A model generated the notes under the pieces. It was not told where the DNA came from and did not search any database. It saw only the letters and a program-made list of their open reading frames with translations. From positions 124,001-188,000 of the forward strand of contig JBFOMG010000001.1 in the NCBI GenBank assembly GCA_040830725.1: 64,000 bases of DNA. The letters are read 5' to 3'. Position 1 is the stretch's first letter; each line of letters starts with the position of its first letter. The position numbers and the translations under genes were made by a program. Positions 43,116 through 52,281 of the stretch are shown piece after piece. This DNA comes from JAWKWH01 sp040830725. GTDB taxonomy: Bacteria; Pseudomonadota; Alphaproteobacteria; Rhizobiales; Rhizobiaceae.

Positions 43116-44234
43116 TCAGCCCTTTTCAATGCGAGCCTTGGCCATCGCGAGGGCAATCTCGTTTGTCGGTTGATTGTCTGTCTCAGCCTGTTGGAAGATC
43201 GAACCGAGTGTTGTGGGTATTTGGGCGATTTTGGCGATGACTTTCGCCTTGTCGTAGCCGTCCGGCTCGACTTCGGCTGCGACATTCATCAAACCACCCG
43301 CGTTGATCACATAGTCTGGTGCGTAAAGAATACCGCGTTCCTTGAGCGCTGCAGCATCTTCGTGGCGCAAAAGCTGATTGTTGGCCGAGCCGGCTACGAT
43401 GCCTGCCTTCAGATCCGGTATTGTCTTGTGGGATAACACACCGCCAAGCGCGCATGGGGCAAGGACATCAACTTCCGTGAACAAAATGGTATCCGTTGAT
43501 ACAATCTCCGCACCAAACGCTTCCTTGGCTTCGACGCATCGCGCTTCATTGATATCGGCCACAACGAGCTTGGCGCCAGCTTTGCTCAGCTTCTCAGCCA
43601 GCGACCAGCCTACAGAGCCCAAACCCTGTATTGCAATCCGCCGGCCGGTCAGGTCGTCGCTGCCGGTTTTGTGCTTTAGCGCTGCCTTGACGCCCAGAAA
43701 AACGCCTTCGGCGGTAAATGATGAAGGATTGCCGCTGCCGCCGATCGTCGTTCCCGCTACATTCGCGGTGCGTTCGCGCAGATAATCGGCATCGGCCAGC
43801 GTCATGCCTACGTCTTCTGCGGTAATGTAGGTATCTTGCACATGCGCCAGCATCTCGGCGTAGGCGTCCAGCAATTGTGGCGTCTTGTCAGATTTGGGAT
43901 TGGCCCGGATAACCGCTTTTCCACCGCCAAGCGGCAGGCCGGCGATGGCCGCCTTGAAGGTCATGCCGCGAGAGAGCCTCAGCGCATCCGTGACGGCTGA
44001 ATCGAAATTGTCATGCATCCAAATTCGCGTGCCACCGAGTGCGCGGCCAAGCGTTGTATTATGTATGGCGATGATGGCTGTAAGCCCGCGTTCGTCGTCG
44101 CGGCCGAGTATGATCCGCTCATGATCGTCAAAGCCGCGAAGCTGCGAAGCTGATTTGGTGATGTCTTCCACCACCAGGCTTGAATCGCTGGATACGAACG
44201 GCCTTTTGGCCAAAACTGCCTCGGCGTACATCAT
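43116..44234 (-). CDS. Leucine/valine-type amino acid dehydrogenase
   Basis: 372 aa Glu/Leu/Phe/Val dehydrogenase-family enzyme; NAD-dependent oxidative deamination of a branched-chain or aromatic amino acid. Catalytic Lys in LPLGGGKAVI, substrate motif HNTTLGRALGGTRIWMH, NAD motif IQGLGSVGWSLAEKL, and DYVINAGGLMNVAAE near the C-terminus. Two ATGs in tandem (44234, 44231) follow GGAGGAG. Substrate specificity between Leu, Val and Phe is not decidable by eye. Confidence 0.9.
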   Translation of the reverse strand: MMYAEAVLAKRPFVSSDSSLVVEDITKSASQLRGFDDHERIILGRDDERGLTAIIAIHNTTLGRALGGTRIWMHDNFDSAVTDALRLSRGMTFKAAIAGLPLGGGKAVIRANPKSDKTPQLLDAYAEMLAHVQDTYITAEDVGMTLADADYLRERTANVAGTTIGGSGNPSSFTAEGVFLGVKAALKHKTGSDDLTGRRIAIQGLGSVGWSLAEKLSKAGAKLVVADINEARCVEAKEAFGAEIVSTDTILFTEVDVLAPCALGGVLSHKTIPDLKAGIVAGSANNQLLRHEDAAALKERGILYAPDYVINAGGLMNVAAEVEPDGYDKAKVIAKIAQIPTTLGSIFQQAETDNQPTNEIALAMAKARIEKG

Positions 44235-44552
44235 TGCTCCTCCAGATGCGGTCCTTCCATATATTTAGGGTCGCCGGCGCGACTTTTGGTGTCGAATATT
44301 GCCCGCATTGGGTACATCCATTGCAAAGCCTGTGCCCAAATGATGAAGAAAATGTCTCTGAAGCTGCAGATTACCGGGCATTTTTCGCTAAAGCGGAATG
44401 AAAAGAGCGAGAAAGGCTTCAATAATTCCAGCCGGATAAAGGCGTTGTTGCGGTTTTGAGGAAACCGCAAAACGCCCTGGTTAACAGCTTAATCTGTTTG
44501 GAGATTCAAGATGATCGCACTTCGGCAGCTGTGTGGCAGGCCCCGGATCATA
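44235..44552. other. Intergenic region holding hairpin repeat copy A
   Basis: 318 bp between the leucine dehydrogenase-like gene start and the end of the GNAT gene. It contains repeat copy A (44378-44476) and nothing else recognised. The dehydrogenase promoter should lie in its left part. Confidence 0.4.
44378..44476 (+). repeat. Two-hairpin interspersed repeat, copy A (fullest copy)
   Basis: First hairpin: GCATTTTTCGCT (44378-44389) with AGCGAGAAAGGC (44406-44417), 10 of 12 positions pairing, around AAGCGGAATG. Second hairpin: GGCGTT...GCGGTTT (44441-44446, 44450-44456) with AAACCGC...AACGCC (44462-44468, 44471-44476), a stem near 13 bp with one bulge. The CGGATAAAGGCGTTGTTGCGG core before it recurs in copy B. 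Confidence 0.75.
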
Positions 44553-45071
44553 TCAGGGAAGCGTATCTGTTCCGCCGTTGAGCGCGATCTGCATGATCAC
44601 CGTGTCGAGCCAGCGGCCATGTTTGAACCCCGAACCGGCAATCGTTCCGGACCGGGTGAATCCTGCCGCCTCGTGAGGCCTGACCGAAGCCGGATGATTG
44701 GTGCCGTCACCGATAACCGCGATCATCTGACGGTAACCGAGCGCCCTGACCTCCTCGACCAGCCGGTCGAGGAGTTTCCTGCCGATACCCCGGCCCTTGA
44801 ATGCCGGGTCTATGTAGACCGAATCTTCGACAATGTAACGGTAAGCGGGCCGTTCGCGAAACGGGCCGGCATAGGCATACCCTGCAATCTTGCCGTCAGA
44901 TTCTGCCGCCAGATAGGGCAGGCCACGAGCAATTATCTTCTCGAACCGCTCTACCATTTCAGCTTCGCTGGGAGGATCGAGCTCGTAACTCGCGGTGCCG
45001 TGCAGCACGGCATCTCCATAAATTGCTGTAATCGCTGGAATGTCTGTCAGAACGGCAGGGCGGACAACCAT
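44553..45071 (-). CDS. GNAT N-acetyltransferase, phosphinothricin acetyltransferase-like
   Basis: 172 aa from the ATG at 45071; a GTG at 45080 would add three residues. Family features: MVVRPAVLTDIPAITAIYGD, GTASYELDPPSEAEM, the Y-R-x-x-VEDSVYIDP stretch, acetyl-CoA motif FKGRGIGRKLLDRLVEE, and the QMIAVIGDGTNHPASVRPHE segment typical of the PAT/MddA branch. Such enzymes acetylate small amines such as phosphinothricin or methionine derivatives; substrate here unknown. Confidence 0.88.
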   Translation of the reverse strand: MVVRPAVLTDIPAITAIYGDAVLHGTASYELDPPSEAEMVERFEKIIARGLPYLAAESDGKIAGYAYAGPFRERPAYRYIVEDSVYIDPAFKGRGIGRKLLDRLVEEVRALGYRQMIAVIGDGTNHPASVRPHEAAGFTRSGTIAGSGFKHGRWLDTVIMQIALNGGTDTLP

Positions 45072-45142
45072 GTTGCTCACTACAATGTAGAACTACAAAC
45101 CAAAATTGACCGGCGCTTATTGCCTGACTGCAGGCAAAAGAA

Positions 45143-45168
45143 AAGGGCGGTTTTGATGAACCGCCCTT
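45143..45168 (-). terminator. Rho-independent terminator of the BAX-inhibitor-1 gene
   Basis: Perfect 10-bp stem AAGGGCGGTT (45143-45152) and AACCGCCCTT (45159-45168). On the minus strand it is followed by TTTTCTTTTG, a good terminator 24 bp past the stop at 45192. Confidence 0.88.
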
Positions 45169-45191
45169 CGGATAATTGAATTTCTCCAGTC

Positions 45192-45968
45192 CTACTCGCG
45201 ATTGCCAAGGAACTGCAGCAGGAACATGAACAGGTTGATGAAGTCGAGATAAAGCCTCAACGCGCCCATGATTGCCTTACGGCCCATTACGGCTTCGCCG
45301 TCGCCTTCATAGTACATTTCCTTGATCGACTGCGTGTCATACGCCGTAAGGCCAGCGAACACGAGCACGCCAATGCCGGAAATCGCAAATTGCAGGGCAG
45401 ACGATTGCAGGAAGATGTTGACGATCATCGCGATGATCAGGCCAAACAAGCCCATGATCATGAACGAACCCATGCCAGACAAGTCGCGTTTGGTCGTGTA
45501 GCCCCATAGCGACAGGGCACCGAACGAAGCAGCGGTTATGAAGAACGTACGGACGATGCTTTCACTGGTGAAGACCAGGAAAACGGTCGAGAGCGACAAG
45601 CCAACCAATCCGGCGTAAACCCAGAAGGTGGTCTGAGCGGCCGGTACGCTCATCTTGTGAACCCGGAAGCTCAGGAAGAACACCAGCGCAAGTGGTGCAA
45701 GCATCACAACCCATTTCAGCGGGGTTGTCCAAACGGTCACGCCAAGCTGGGTCAGATAGAGACCTTCCTTGACCTGCGCAACGCCTGCAGCCGGATCACC
45801 GGTTGTGGCAAGATTGAAAAAGCCGAGCGCTGCCACGCCCGTGATCGCCAGACCCAGCGCCATCAGGTTGTAAACCCTGATCATATAGGCGCGTAAACCC
45901 TCATCGATGGCCGCATCACCACGCGCAGCAGTGGCAACGCGAGCCTGATAGTTTCGAAGTTCAGCCAT
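45192..45968 (-). CDS. BAX inhibitor-1/YccA family membrane protein
   Basis: 258 aa with about seven membrane spans and the Asp-containing C-terminal span of the family (LVFAGLTAYDTQSIKEMYY). N-terminal cytosolic part NYQARVATAARGDAAIDEGL. Homologs such as YccA restrain FtsH and others form pH-sensitive calcium leak channels; role here unknown. Monocistronic: own terminator downstream, own leader upstream. Confidence 0.92.
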   Translation of the reverse strand: MAELRNYQARVATAARGDAAIDEGLRAYMIRVYNLMALGLAITGVAALGFFNLATTGDPAAGVAQVKEGLYLTQLGVTVWTTPLKWVVMLAPLALVFFLSFRVHKMSVPAAQTTFWVYAGLVGLSLSTVFLVFTSESIVRTFFITAASFGALSLWGYTTKRDLSGMGSFMIMGLFGLIIAMIVNIFLQSSALQFAISGIGVLVFAGLTAYDTQSIKEMYYEGDGEAVMGRKAIMGALRLYLDFINLFMFLLQFLGNRE

Positions 45969-46195
45969 GTTTATCCTCTTATTGCTACGTCCCGTCGGGT
46001 GTCGAACCGTGTTTTGGACGCACGGACAGGCGCCGCTGGCGGGACTCCAGCATGCCTCAAGCCAAATATGTGCGTTCTTTGCGGCAAGGACAAGGGCCTT
46101 TAGCGTGGAAATCGCAGGATTCTTGGGTTCAAAAACCCGGCAATCCCGACCTGAGCACTGATGGTTAATGTCCGGTTACCAAATCGGCTCCAATT

Positions 46196-48745
46196 TTAGA
46201 GATTTCTCAGCACAGGAGCCGCCTTGTGCCCCAATACGCGCCACGTACCGAGCAGACCGAATCCGACCGTCAAAACGAGCGCTGTGGCAATCGTGGCAAC
46301 GGCTATTTCCGGCAGAAATGCCGACGGCAGGGTCATGATGCGGGTGATGACGAACCAGGCCGCGACACCGCCGGCGGCCAGCGCAAAGATGGCTGTCGCG
46401 AGCCCAATGAGCAGATATTCAAGCGAAAAGGCGGTGATCAGCGTTTTTCTGGTTGCGCCAAGCGTTTTCAGCACAACGGCATCATGAATGCGGGCGCGAT
46501 TTCCGGCAGCAAGAGCCCCGGACAAGACAAGGACCGACGCAACCAGCGCCACCGCGGCAGCCGCACGTATGGCAGTCGCCAACTGCTCGACAACGCGATT
46601 GACAATATCAAGCGCATCCTTGACCCGAACTGAAGTTACCGCCGGGAAGGTTCGCGTAACTGCGTTCAGCACCTTTGCTTCCCGTTCCGGGGTAGCCTTC
46701 GGATCGCTGAGTGTCGCCAGCCAGGAGTGCGGCGCGCCTGCAAGCGTGTTTGGCGAAAACACCATGACAAAATTGATGCCCAGCGTCTCCCATTGAACAT
46801 CGCGCAAATTTGCGATTTCGGCGGTTATGTTACGCCCGAGGATGTTCACAGTGACCGTGTCGCCGATTGTCAGGCCCAACTCCCCGGCTTCTTCGGCAGA
46901 GAAGCTAACCAGTGGCTTGCCGGCATAATCTTCCGGCCACCACTCGCCCGCAGCAAGGGTTGAGTTTTCAGGCACGTTCTTTGCGTAAGTTATGCCGCGG
47001 TCTCCGCGCAGCACCCAGCCCCCTTCGGCCGGTATTTCCATCTTGTTGACGTCAGTGCCGTTCAGTTCAACCACGCGGCCGCGCAGCATCGGCACGCGTA
47101 TGATTTTTCCTTCCGGCGCCTCGCTTGCGATCAAATCGGCAAATTCCTCCACTTCGGTATTTTGAATATCGACGAAGAAGAAATTCGGTGCGATTGCCGG
47201 CAGCCGGCCGATCACCTGCTGGCGCAGATTGCCGTCGATGAGCGCCAGGGTGACCAACAGTGTTAGTCCAAGACCCAGTGACAAGACGACGGAAGGCGTC
47301 AGTGCTCCGGGGCGATGGATGTTTCCCACGGCAAGGCGCAGGGCGGTCGAGCGAACGCGCGGCGTTCTTTTGGCAATATCCTGAACGAGTTGTGACACGG
47401 CTCGCAGAACCAGGAAGGAAAAGGCTACGGCACCGATGAAGATCATCGCGATGTTCTTCTGATAGGAGAACATGATCGCAAGTCCGGCGAGAACCAGAAC
47501 GATTGCCAAAGCTGAAAGTACGTAAATCAACTTCGGTCGCCCGCGTCCTTCAAAGCCCATCTCGCGAAACAGTGCGGTGGCGGGAACATCTCTCGCCCGT
47601 CCAAGCGGCAGTAGCGCGAATGCAAGCGTCACGAGAACACCAAAAACAGCTGCCAATCCCAAGGCACCAGGATAAATCCCCACCGAAGACGGCAATGGCA
47701 ATACTGAGGCCAGGAATGTGCTCGCTACGAGCGGCATCGCAGTGGCGATGGCGAGCCCTGCCAGTATGCCAAGCCCGGCAATCAGCATGATCTGGACGAG
47801 GTAAATTGTGAATACGAGATTGCCTGACGCACCGAGACATTTGAATGTTGCAATCACCCCACGCTTACCTTCCAGATAGGCGCGAACGGCGTTGGCGACA
47901 CCGACCCCGCCGACAACGAGCGCCGTCAGCCCAACAAGGGTCAGAAACTGTGAAAACCGTTCGATATTGGCAGCCAGCGCCGGTGCAGCGGTTGAGCGGG
48001 TTCGGATACTCCAGCCGGCCTGCGGGAAGCGTTCATTGGCTTCCGCCTTGATTGCCTCGATATCGGCATTGCCGGAACCGGGCGGAAGTTTCAGCCGGTA
48101 GCGGTGTTCGACCAGGCTACCGGGCTGGATCAGGCCAGAGGCCCGCAAACCGTCAAGCGACATCATCAGGCGAGGTGCAAAGCCGAATCCGTCAGACACC
48201 AGATCGGGCTCGGTGATTACCTTGGCGCGTAGTTCGAACCGCAGATTCCCGAGCCTGATTAAATCGCCGACTTGGACCCCGAGCCGTTCATACAGGATCG
48301 GGGTTGCAGCGGCCCCGAATGTCCCGTTGTTCTCGGAAAAAAGTTCGTCAAGAGAAAGCTGTGGTTCCGTGACGAACCGGCCATAGAGCGGGTAGGAATC
48401 ATCGACGGCCTTGGCTTCAACCAGCGTTTGGTCCGACCCATCGTCCAGCCGGGCCATTGAACGCATTCCGGCATTGATGGCGAGATCGCCTTTGGTGCGC
48501 AGGTAAGCCAGTTCGTCTTCGTTTGCCTCGCGTTGAACCAGTTCAAAGCGCATGTCGCCGCCGAGCAGTGCCTGACCCTCGCTGGCGACACCGGTGGTGA
48601 TGGCCTGCGCGACAGAGTTCACGCCGCCGATAGCGCCGACACCCAAGGCGATACAGGCCAGAAAGATGAAAAACCCTGAAAGACCACCACGCATTTCGCG
48701 CAGCGAGAAACGGATCGCAAGCCTCAGATCGGATGGATTTGTCAC
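46196..48745 (-). CDS. FtsX-like ABC transporter permease (YbbP-type)
   Basis: 849 aa integral membrane protein with two FtsX-type four-span halves: N-terminal span LSGFFIFLACIALGVGAIGG, a long periplasmic domain, spans near 265-430 and again from about 720 (AAAAVALVASVLVLSGALAA) to the end. Works with the ATPase encoded just upstream (4-bp overlap, ATGA-type). The family resembles lipoprotein-release or mechanotransmission systems; cargo unknown. The arrangement with tesA divergent is the same as E. coli ybbA-ybbP/tesA. Confidence 0.88.
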   Translation of the reverse strand: MTNPSDLRLAIRFSLREMRGGLSGFFIFLACIALGVGAIGGVNSVAQAITTGVASEGQALLGGDMRFELVQREANEDELAYLRTKGDLAINAGMRSMARLDDGSDQTLVEAKAVDDSYPLYGRFVTEPQLSLDELFSENNGTFGAAATPILYERLGVQVGDLIRLGNLRFELRAKVITEPDLVSDGFGFAPRLMMSLDGLRASGLIQPGSLVEHRYRLKLPPGSGNADIEAIKAEANERFPQAGWSIRTRSTAAPALAANIERFSQFLTLVGLTALVVGGVGVANAVRAYLEGKRGVIATFKCLGASGNLVFTIYLVQIMLIAGLGILAGLAIATAMPLVASTFLASVLPLPSSVGIYPGALGLAAVFGVLVTLAFALLPLGRARDVPATALFREMGFEGRGRPKLIYVLSALAIVLVLAGLAIMFSYQKNIAMIFIGAVAFSFLVLRAVSQLVQDIAKRTPRVRSTALRLAVGNIHRPGALTPSVVLSLGLGLTLLVTLALIDGNLRQQVIGRLPAIAPNFFFVDIQNTEVEEFADLIASEAPEGKIIRVPMLRGRVVELNGTDVNKMEIPAEGGWVLRGDRGITYAKNVPENSTLAAGEWWPEDYAGKPLVSFSAEEAGELGLTIGDTVTVNILGRNITAEIANLRDVQWETLGINFVMVFSPNTLAGAPHSWLATLSDPKATPEREAKVLNAVTRTFPAVTSVRVKDALDIVNRVVEQLATAIRAAAAVALVASVLVLSGALAAGNRARIHDAVVLKTLGATRKTLITAFSLEYLLIGLATAIFALAAGGVAAWFVITRIMTLPSAFLPEIAVATIATALVLTVGFGLLGTWRVLGHKAAPVLRNL

Positions 48746-49434
48746 GCCGGCACCGCCTCAGCTCCGGTGTCGATACGCCCGGAAAGCATAGCAATTTGCC
48801 GGTCGCATCGTGCTGCCAGCGTGGTGTCGTGGGTCACGAGCACCAAAGTGGTGCCGCGGTCTCGTGCGGTCGTGAACAAGAGATCAGCAATCTGCCGGCC
48901 GGTCACCTGATCCAGGTTTCCGGTCGGCTCGTCGGCAATCAGGATCGCCGGCTCTGGCGCCAGCGCACGGGCAATAGCCACACGCTGCTGTTCGCCGCCC
49001 GACAGCTCGCCTGGATAGTGGGTCAACCTTTCCGACAATCCAACCGCCGCCAGCTCCGCCTCGGCAGTCTTGAAAGGATCGCGATGACCGGCCAGTTCCA
49101 GCGGCACGGCGACGTTTTCAAGTGCGGTCATGTTAGGGATCAGGTGGAACGACTGAAAAACGATGCCGACGGTTCGGCCGCGAAAGGCAGCAATCTCGTC
49201 TTCGCTCTTTCCGGTCAACAGAAAATCATTAACGGTCACTGTTCCGGCATCGACGGTTTCAAGACCGGCGATGACCATGAGCAAGGTCGATTTGCCCGAG
49301 CCGGACGGTCCGACAATTCCTGCATTCTGACCTCGCGCAAGGTCCAGGGAGATGCCTTTCAGCACGTGAACAGATGATGCGCCTTCGCCGAGTGTCAGGG
49401 AAACATCGGAAAGTTGAATGACGGGTGTTGTCAC
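48742..49434 (-). CDS. ABC transporter ATP-binding protein (YbbA/LolD-type)
   Basis: 230 aa ATPase. Walker A GPSGSGKSTL, Q-loop region GIVFQSFHLIPNM, signature LSGGEQQRVAIARAL, Walker B AILIADEPTGNLD and the switch His in LVTHD. The insert and length fit the MacB/LolD/YbbA group. Overlaps the FtsX-like permease gene by 4 bp; divergent from the GDSL esterase gene across 78 bp. Confidence 0.93.
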   Translation of the reverse strand: MTTPVIQLSDVSLTLGEGASSVHVLKGISLDLARGQNAGIVGPSGSGKSTLLMVIAGLETVDAGTVTVNDFLLTGKSEDEIAAFRGRTVGIVFQSFHLIPNMTALENVAVPLELAGHRDPFKTAEAELAAVGLSERLTHYPGELSGGEQQRVAIARALAPEPAILIADEPTGNLDQVTGRQIADLLFTTARDRGTTLVLVTHDTTLAARCDRQIAMLSGRIDTGAEAVPA

Positions 49435-49512
49435 GGAAAATTCGTCCTATATTCGGGATAGTTCGCCACCTCCTCGCCGGGCGAACATTCAGGCAGATAT
49501 GGTGACTACGCT

Positions 49513-50175
49513 ATGGCTTTCAATCCGGATTGGCGAATTCAATTTTCGCAGCGTTGGGTGACCGTCCTGTTAACGGCCCTGATATTGCTGTTTGCAACCG
49601 TCGCCGGCCGTGCAGAACCGGTCAAGATTGTAGGGTTTGGCGACAGTCTGATGGCCGGATACCAGCTGGGTCCGGGAGAGGGCTTTACCGACCGGTTGCA
49701 GGCGGCTCTGACGCAGCAAGGACACGATGTGGAGGTCGCCAATGCGGGAGTCTCTGGAGATACAACGACTGGCGGGTTGGCGCGGCTCGATTGGTCGGTA
49801 CCCGATGAAACCGATCTGGTGATCCTCGAGCTTGGTGCCAATGATGCACTTCGCGGCATATCGCCGGAGATTACCCGGCAAAATCTGGACACCATGATTG
49901 GCAAACTGACAGGCCGTGGCATCAATGTGCTGCTGGCGGGCATGCTGGCGCCGCCGAACATGGGCAACAGTTATGGGTCGGCGTTCAATGCGATCTTTCC
50001 GGAACTCGCGGACAAGCACAATGTGGTGCTCTACCCGTTTTTTCTCGATGGAGTTGCCGCGCAACCAGACAAGCTTCTGGCAGACGGGATGCACCCGAAT
50101 GCCGCCGGAGTAGAAGCAATGGTCACCGGAATTTTGCCGCATGTCATTGGCCTGCTTGGGCAATTGTCCCAGTAA
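49513..50175 (+). CDS. tesA: Periplasmic GDSL esterase (TesA-like arylesterase/lysophospholipase)
   Basis: 220 aa SGNH hydrolase. After a signal sequence (VTVLLTALILLFATVAGRAE) it has block I GFGDSLMAGYQ (Ser), block II NAGVSGDTTTGG, block III ELGANDALRG (Asn) and the Asp-x-x-His in LADGMHPNAAGVEAM. Hydrolyses acyl esters or thioesters in the periplasm, as E. coli TesA. Divergent from the ybbA/ybbP-like pair, a conserved neighbourhood. Confidence 0.92.
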   Translation: MAFNPDWRIQFSQRWVTVLLTALILLFATVAGRAEPVKIVGFGDSLMAGYQLGPGEGFTDRLQAALTQQGHDVEVANAGVSGDTTTGGLARLDWSVPDETDLVILELGANDALRGISPEITRQNLDTMIGKLTGRGINVLLAGMLAPPNMGNSYGSAFNAIFPELADKHNVVLYPFFLDGVAAQPDKLLADGMHPNAAGVEAMVTGILPHVIGLLGQLSQ

Positions 50176-50261
50176 CCGGTGCTTGGTGCGATTTCCTCTT
50201 GCCGTCAGGCCAAATCAGTGATTCGCTCACAATATCGGGGACCGATTCGGGGAGATTTCAG

Positions 50262-50861
50262 ATGCCACGACTGTTCACCGCTCTTGAAATACCCCATGAC
50301 GCTGCCTTGTCCCTGTCGCTGCTCCGCGGAGGCCTGCCCGGTGCGCGCTGGATCGACACAGAGAACTATCACCTGACTTTGCGGTTTTACGGCAATATCG
50401 AGGGTCATATCGCCGATGAGATTGCCGGTGCACTGGACCGGGTGCGCAGACCATCGTTTCAGTTGCAACTTTCGGGGATTGGCGTCTTTGGCTCGAAGAA
50501 GCCCCGCACTTTGTGGGCCGGCGTTGCGGCCTCACCGGATCTTGCTGCGCTTCAGGCGGAGATAGAACGCATCAGCCAGCGTTACGGCCTTTCAGCCGAT
50601 CCGCGCAAATTCTCACCGCATGTGACTCTTGCGCGATTGCGCGATGTGAGTGCTGCTGAAGTGGCAGGCTGGCTGTCGTCGCGGGGTAATTTTTCTTCGA
50701 GCCCGTTCAAGGTTTCGCGTTTTGTGATGATGTCATCGCGAAACTCTCTGGGCGGCGGGCCCTATGTCGTCGAGGAAAGCTGGCGGTTAGGCGATGCCGG
50801 TTCGTCCGTTCAGACAAGCTTCGCGACAAGCGATTCCGAGGCGGCGCGGATCGTCCGGTAA
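50262..50861 (+). CDS. thpR: RNA 2',3'-cyclic phosphodiesterase
   Basis: 199 aa 2H phosphoesterase. ATG at 50262 follows GGGGAG; an earlier frame start is unlikely. Both catalytic HxT motifs are visible: NYHLTLRFYG near residue 40 and FSPHVTLARLRD near 125. Opens 2',3'-cyclic ends of RNA to 2'-phosphates. Its last 52 bp overlap the convergent phosphatase gene. Confidence 0.9.
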   Translation: MPRLFTALEIPHDAALSLSLLRGGLPGARWIDTENYHLTLRFYGNIEGHIADEIAGALDRVRRPSFQLQLSGIGVFGSKKPRTLWAGVAASPDLAALQAEIERISQRYGLSADPRKFSPHVTLARLRDVSAAEVAGWLSSRGNFSSSPFKVSRFVMMSSRNSLGGGPYVVEESWRLGDAGSSVQTSFATSDSEAARIVR

Positions 50862-51277
50862 ACTTTGTCGAATCCGTCCGGTCCGCCGTAATAGGGATCC
50901 GGAATGTCGGTTGCTTGTCCCGTTGCAAATTCCAGGAACAAATGGATCTCGCACGTTGCGCCGGCCGGCATGGCGCGCCTCAGATTGGCGACGTTGGACC
51001 GGTCCATGCCGAGAATGTGGGTGAAGTTTGAAAAATCGCCGGGCCGGAATTTTCTCGCCCGCTGGCCGGTCAGATCGATGCCATTGCGCGCGGCCACTTC
51101 TATCGAACGTGGATCGGGCAGGTCGCCCTCATGCCATGCACCGGTACCGGCAGAATCAATGATGAACCGGTCATTCAATCCGGCATCTGCCGCCACATGC
51201 CGAAACACACCTTCCGCCAGCGGCGACCGGCAGATATTGCCGAGGCATACGAAGAGGACGGCAGTTTTGGCATTCAT
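50810..51277 (-). CDS. Low-molecular-weight protein-tyrosine phosphatase
   Basis: 155 aa from the ATG at 51277 (MNAKTAVLFVCLGNICRSPL). Active-site C-x5-R loop CLGNICRS with Cys11 and Arg17 and the general-acid Asp in DIPDPYYGG. A longer frame from 51313 adds unlikely residues. Dephosphorylates phosphotyrosine; in rhizobia such enzymes may affect polysaccharide export kinases, but no such gene is adjacent. Its 3' end overlaps thpR by 52 bp. Confidence 0.93.
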   Translation of the reverse strand: MNAKTAVLFVCLGNICRSPLAEGVFRHVAADAGLNDRFIIDSAGTGAWHEGDLPDPRSIEVAARNGIDLTGQRARKFRPGDFSNFTHILGMDRSNVANLRRAMPAGATCEIHLFLEFATGQATDIPDPYYGGPDGFDKVYRTIRAASESLVAKLV

Positions 51278-51327
51278 GGCGTTTGCCCTATCCTGCGGGG
51301 AATATCGAAACAACCGGGAGAATACAC

Positions 51328-51624
51328 ATGCGCCGCGAGAGATTGATACCCGATGCCATTGCAGAAGCTCTGGCGGGGCTTGAAGGCTGGTCGCTGGATG
51401 AGGATGGCACTGGCATCAAGAAATCGTTCAAGTTCAAGAACTTCAACGCAGCGTTCGCATTTATGACGCGAGTAGCAATGGTGGCCGAAAAAATGGACCA
51501 TCACCCCGAATGGTTCAATGTTTACAACAAGTTGGATGTGCGGTTGTCGACCCATGACGCCGGTGGCGTAACAATCCTGGATGTCGAAATGGCAAAGAAG
51601 ATGAACGGTTTTGCGACTGGATGA
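51328..51624 (+). CDS. phhB: Pterin-4a-carbinolamine dehydratase
   Basis: 98 aa from the ATG at 51328 (CGGGAG 6 bp upstream). Family motif EKMDHHPEWFNVYNKLDVRL with the catalytic His pair and the later STHDAGGVTILD. Recycles tetrahydrobiopterin cofactor for aromatic amino acid hydroxylases, or dehydrates folate-like pterins; phhA is not nearby. Divergent from the phosphatase gene with a 50-bp gap. Confidence 0.92.
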   Translation: MRRERLIPDAIAEALAGLEGWSLDEDGTGIKKSFKFKNFNAAFAFMTRVAMVAEKMDHHPEWFNVYNKLDVRLSTHDAGGVTILDVEMAKKMNGFATG

Positions 51625-51705
51625 GCGGACTTTTGCGTTCTTCAGATTTGAACACCCGCGACTGGATACCCACATTTATGTAAATTCGAGACGGAGAACC
51701 AATAC

Positions 51706-52083
51706 ATGGACGACGTCAAGATCGGTGAGATTCTCGCGCCGGTCGACGAGGCCGAGGAGAAAAAGCGCGAGGAACGGGTGCGGACCAAGTTGTGGCGCAC
51801 AGCCCGGCGGGCTGCGCGGCAGGTTCCCTTCATGGATGAAGTGATCGCGGGCTATTTCTGCGCACTCGATCCGCAAACGCCAACGAGGGTGAAGGGCGTG
51901 CTGCTTGCCGCACTGGCTTATTTCGTGCTGCCGCTCGATTCCATTCCGGACTTCCTTCTCGGCTTCGGATTTACCGATGATGTTGCCGTGCTGACGGCGG
52001 CGCTGACGGCAATTCGAAGCCACATTACCGATGCCCATCGCGATGCGGCGCGTACGGCATTGGAGGAAAAAAAGGACGGCTGA
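51706..52083 (+). CDS. YkvA family (DUF1232) protein
   Basis: 125 aa. A charged N-terminus (EAEEKKREERVRTKLWRTAR) is followed by the DUF1232 hairpin VKGVLLAALAYFVLPLDSIP and DFLLGFGFTDDVAVLTAALT, two membrane-associated helices with the P-x-D-x-I-P-D motif. Function of the family unknown. Repeat copy B begins right after its stop. Confidence 0.88.
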   Translation: MDDVKIGEILAPVDEAEEKKREERVRTKLWRTARRAARQVPFMDEVIAGYFCALDPQTPTRVKGVLLAALAYFVLPLDSIPDFLLGFGFTDDVAVLTAALTAIRSHITDAHRDAARTALEEKKDG

Positions 52084-52089
52084 TCCAGG

Positions 52090-52180
52090 GCGTTTTTCGC
52101 TGAATCGAAATGAAAAGAGCGGAAAATGCTTCAATGGTTCCAATCGGATAAAGGCGTTGTTGCGGTTCAAAGAAACCGCA
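52090..52180 (+). repeat. Two-hairpin interspersed repeat, copy B
   Basis: First hairpin: GCGTTTTTCGCT (52090-52101) with AGCGGAAAATGC (52118-52129), 10 of 12 positions. Then CGGATAAAGGCGTTGTTGCGG as in copy A, and a shorter second hairpin TGCGGTT (52161-52167) with AACCGCA (52174-52180). The outer stem of copy A has been lost here. Lies between the DUF1232 and Lon-like genes. Confidence 0.75.
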
Positions 52181-52281
52181 GAGCACGCTATCTCGGTTCA
52201 AACAACCGGCTTGTTGATCGGTGACAAAGTGCGGCTGAACGGCGATCGTTACGATAGCGTGGTCAACCCGGATCGAGTGCG

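Noticed and set aside
45967..46161. 64-codon frame in the gap upstream of the BAX-inhibitor-1 gene
   Set aside because: No ribosome-binding site, overlaps the start region of that gene, and has no recognisable features.
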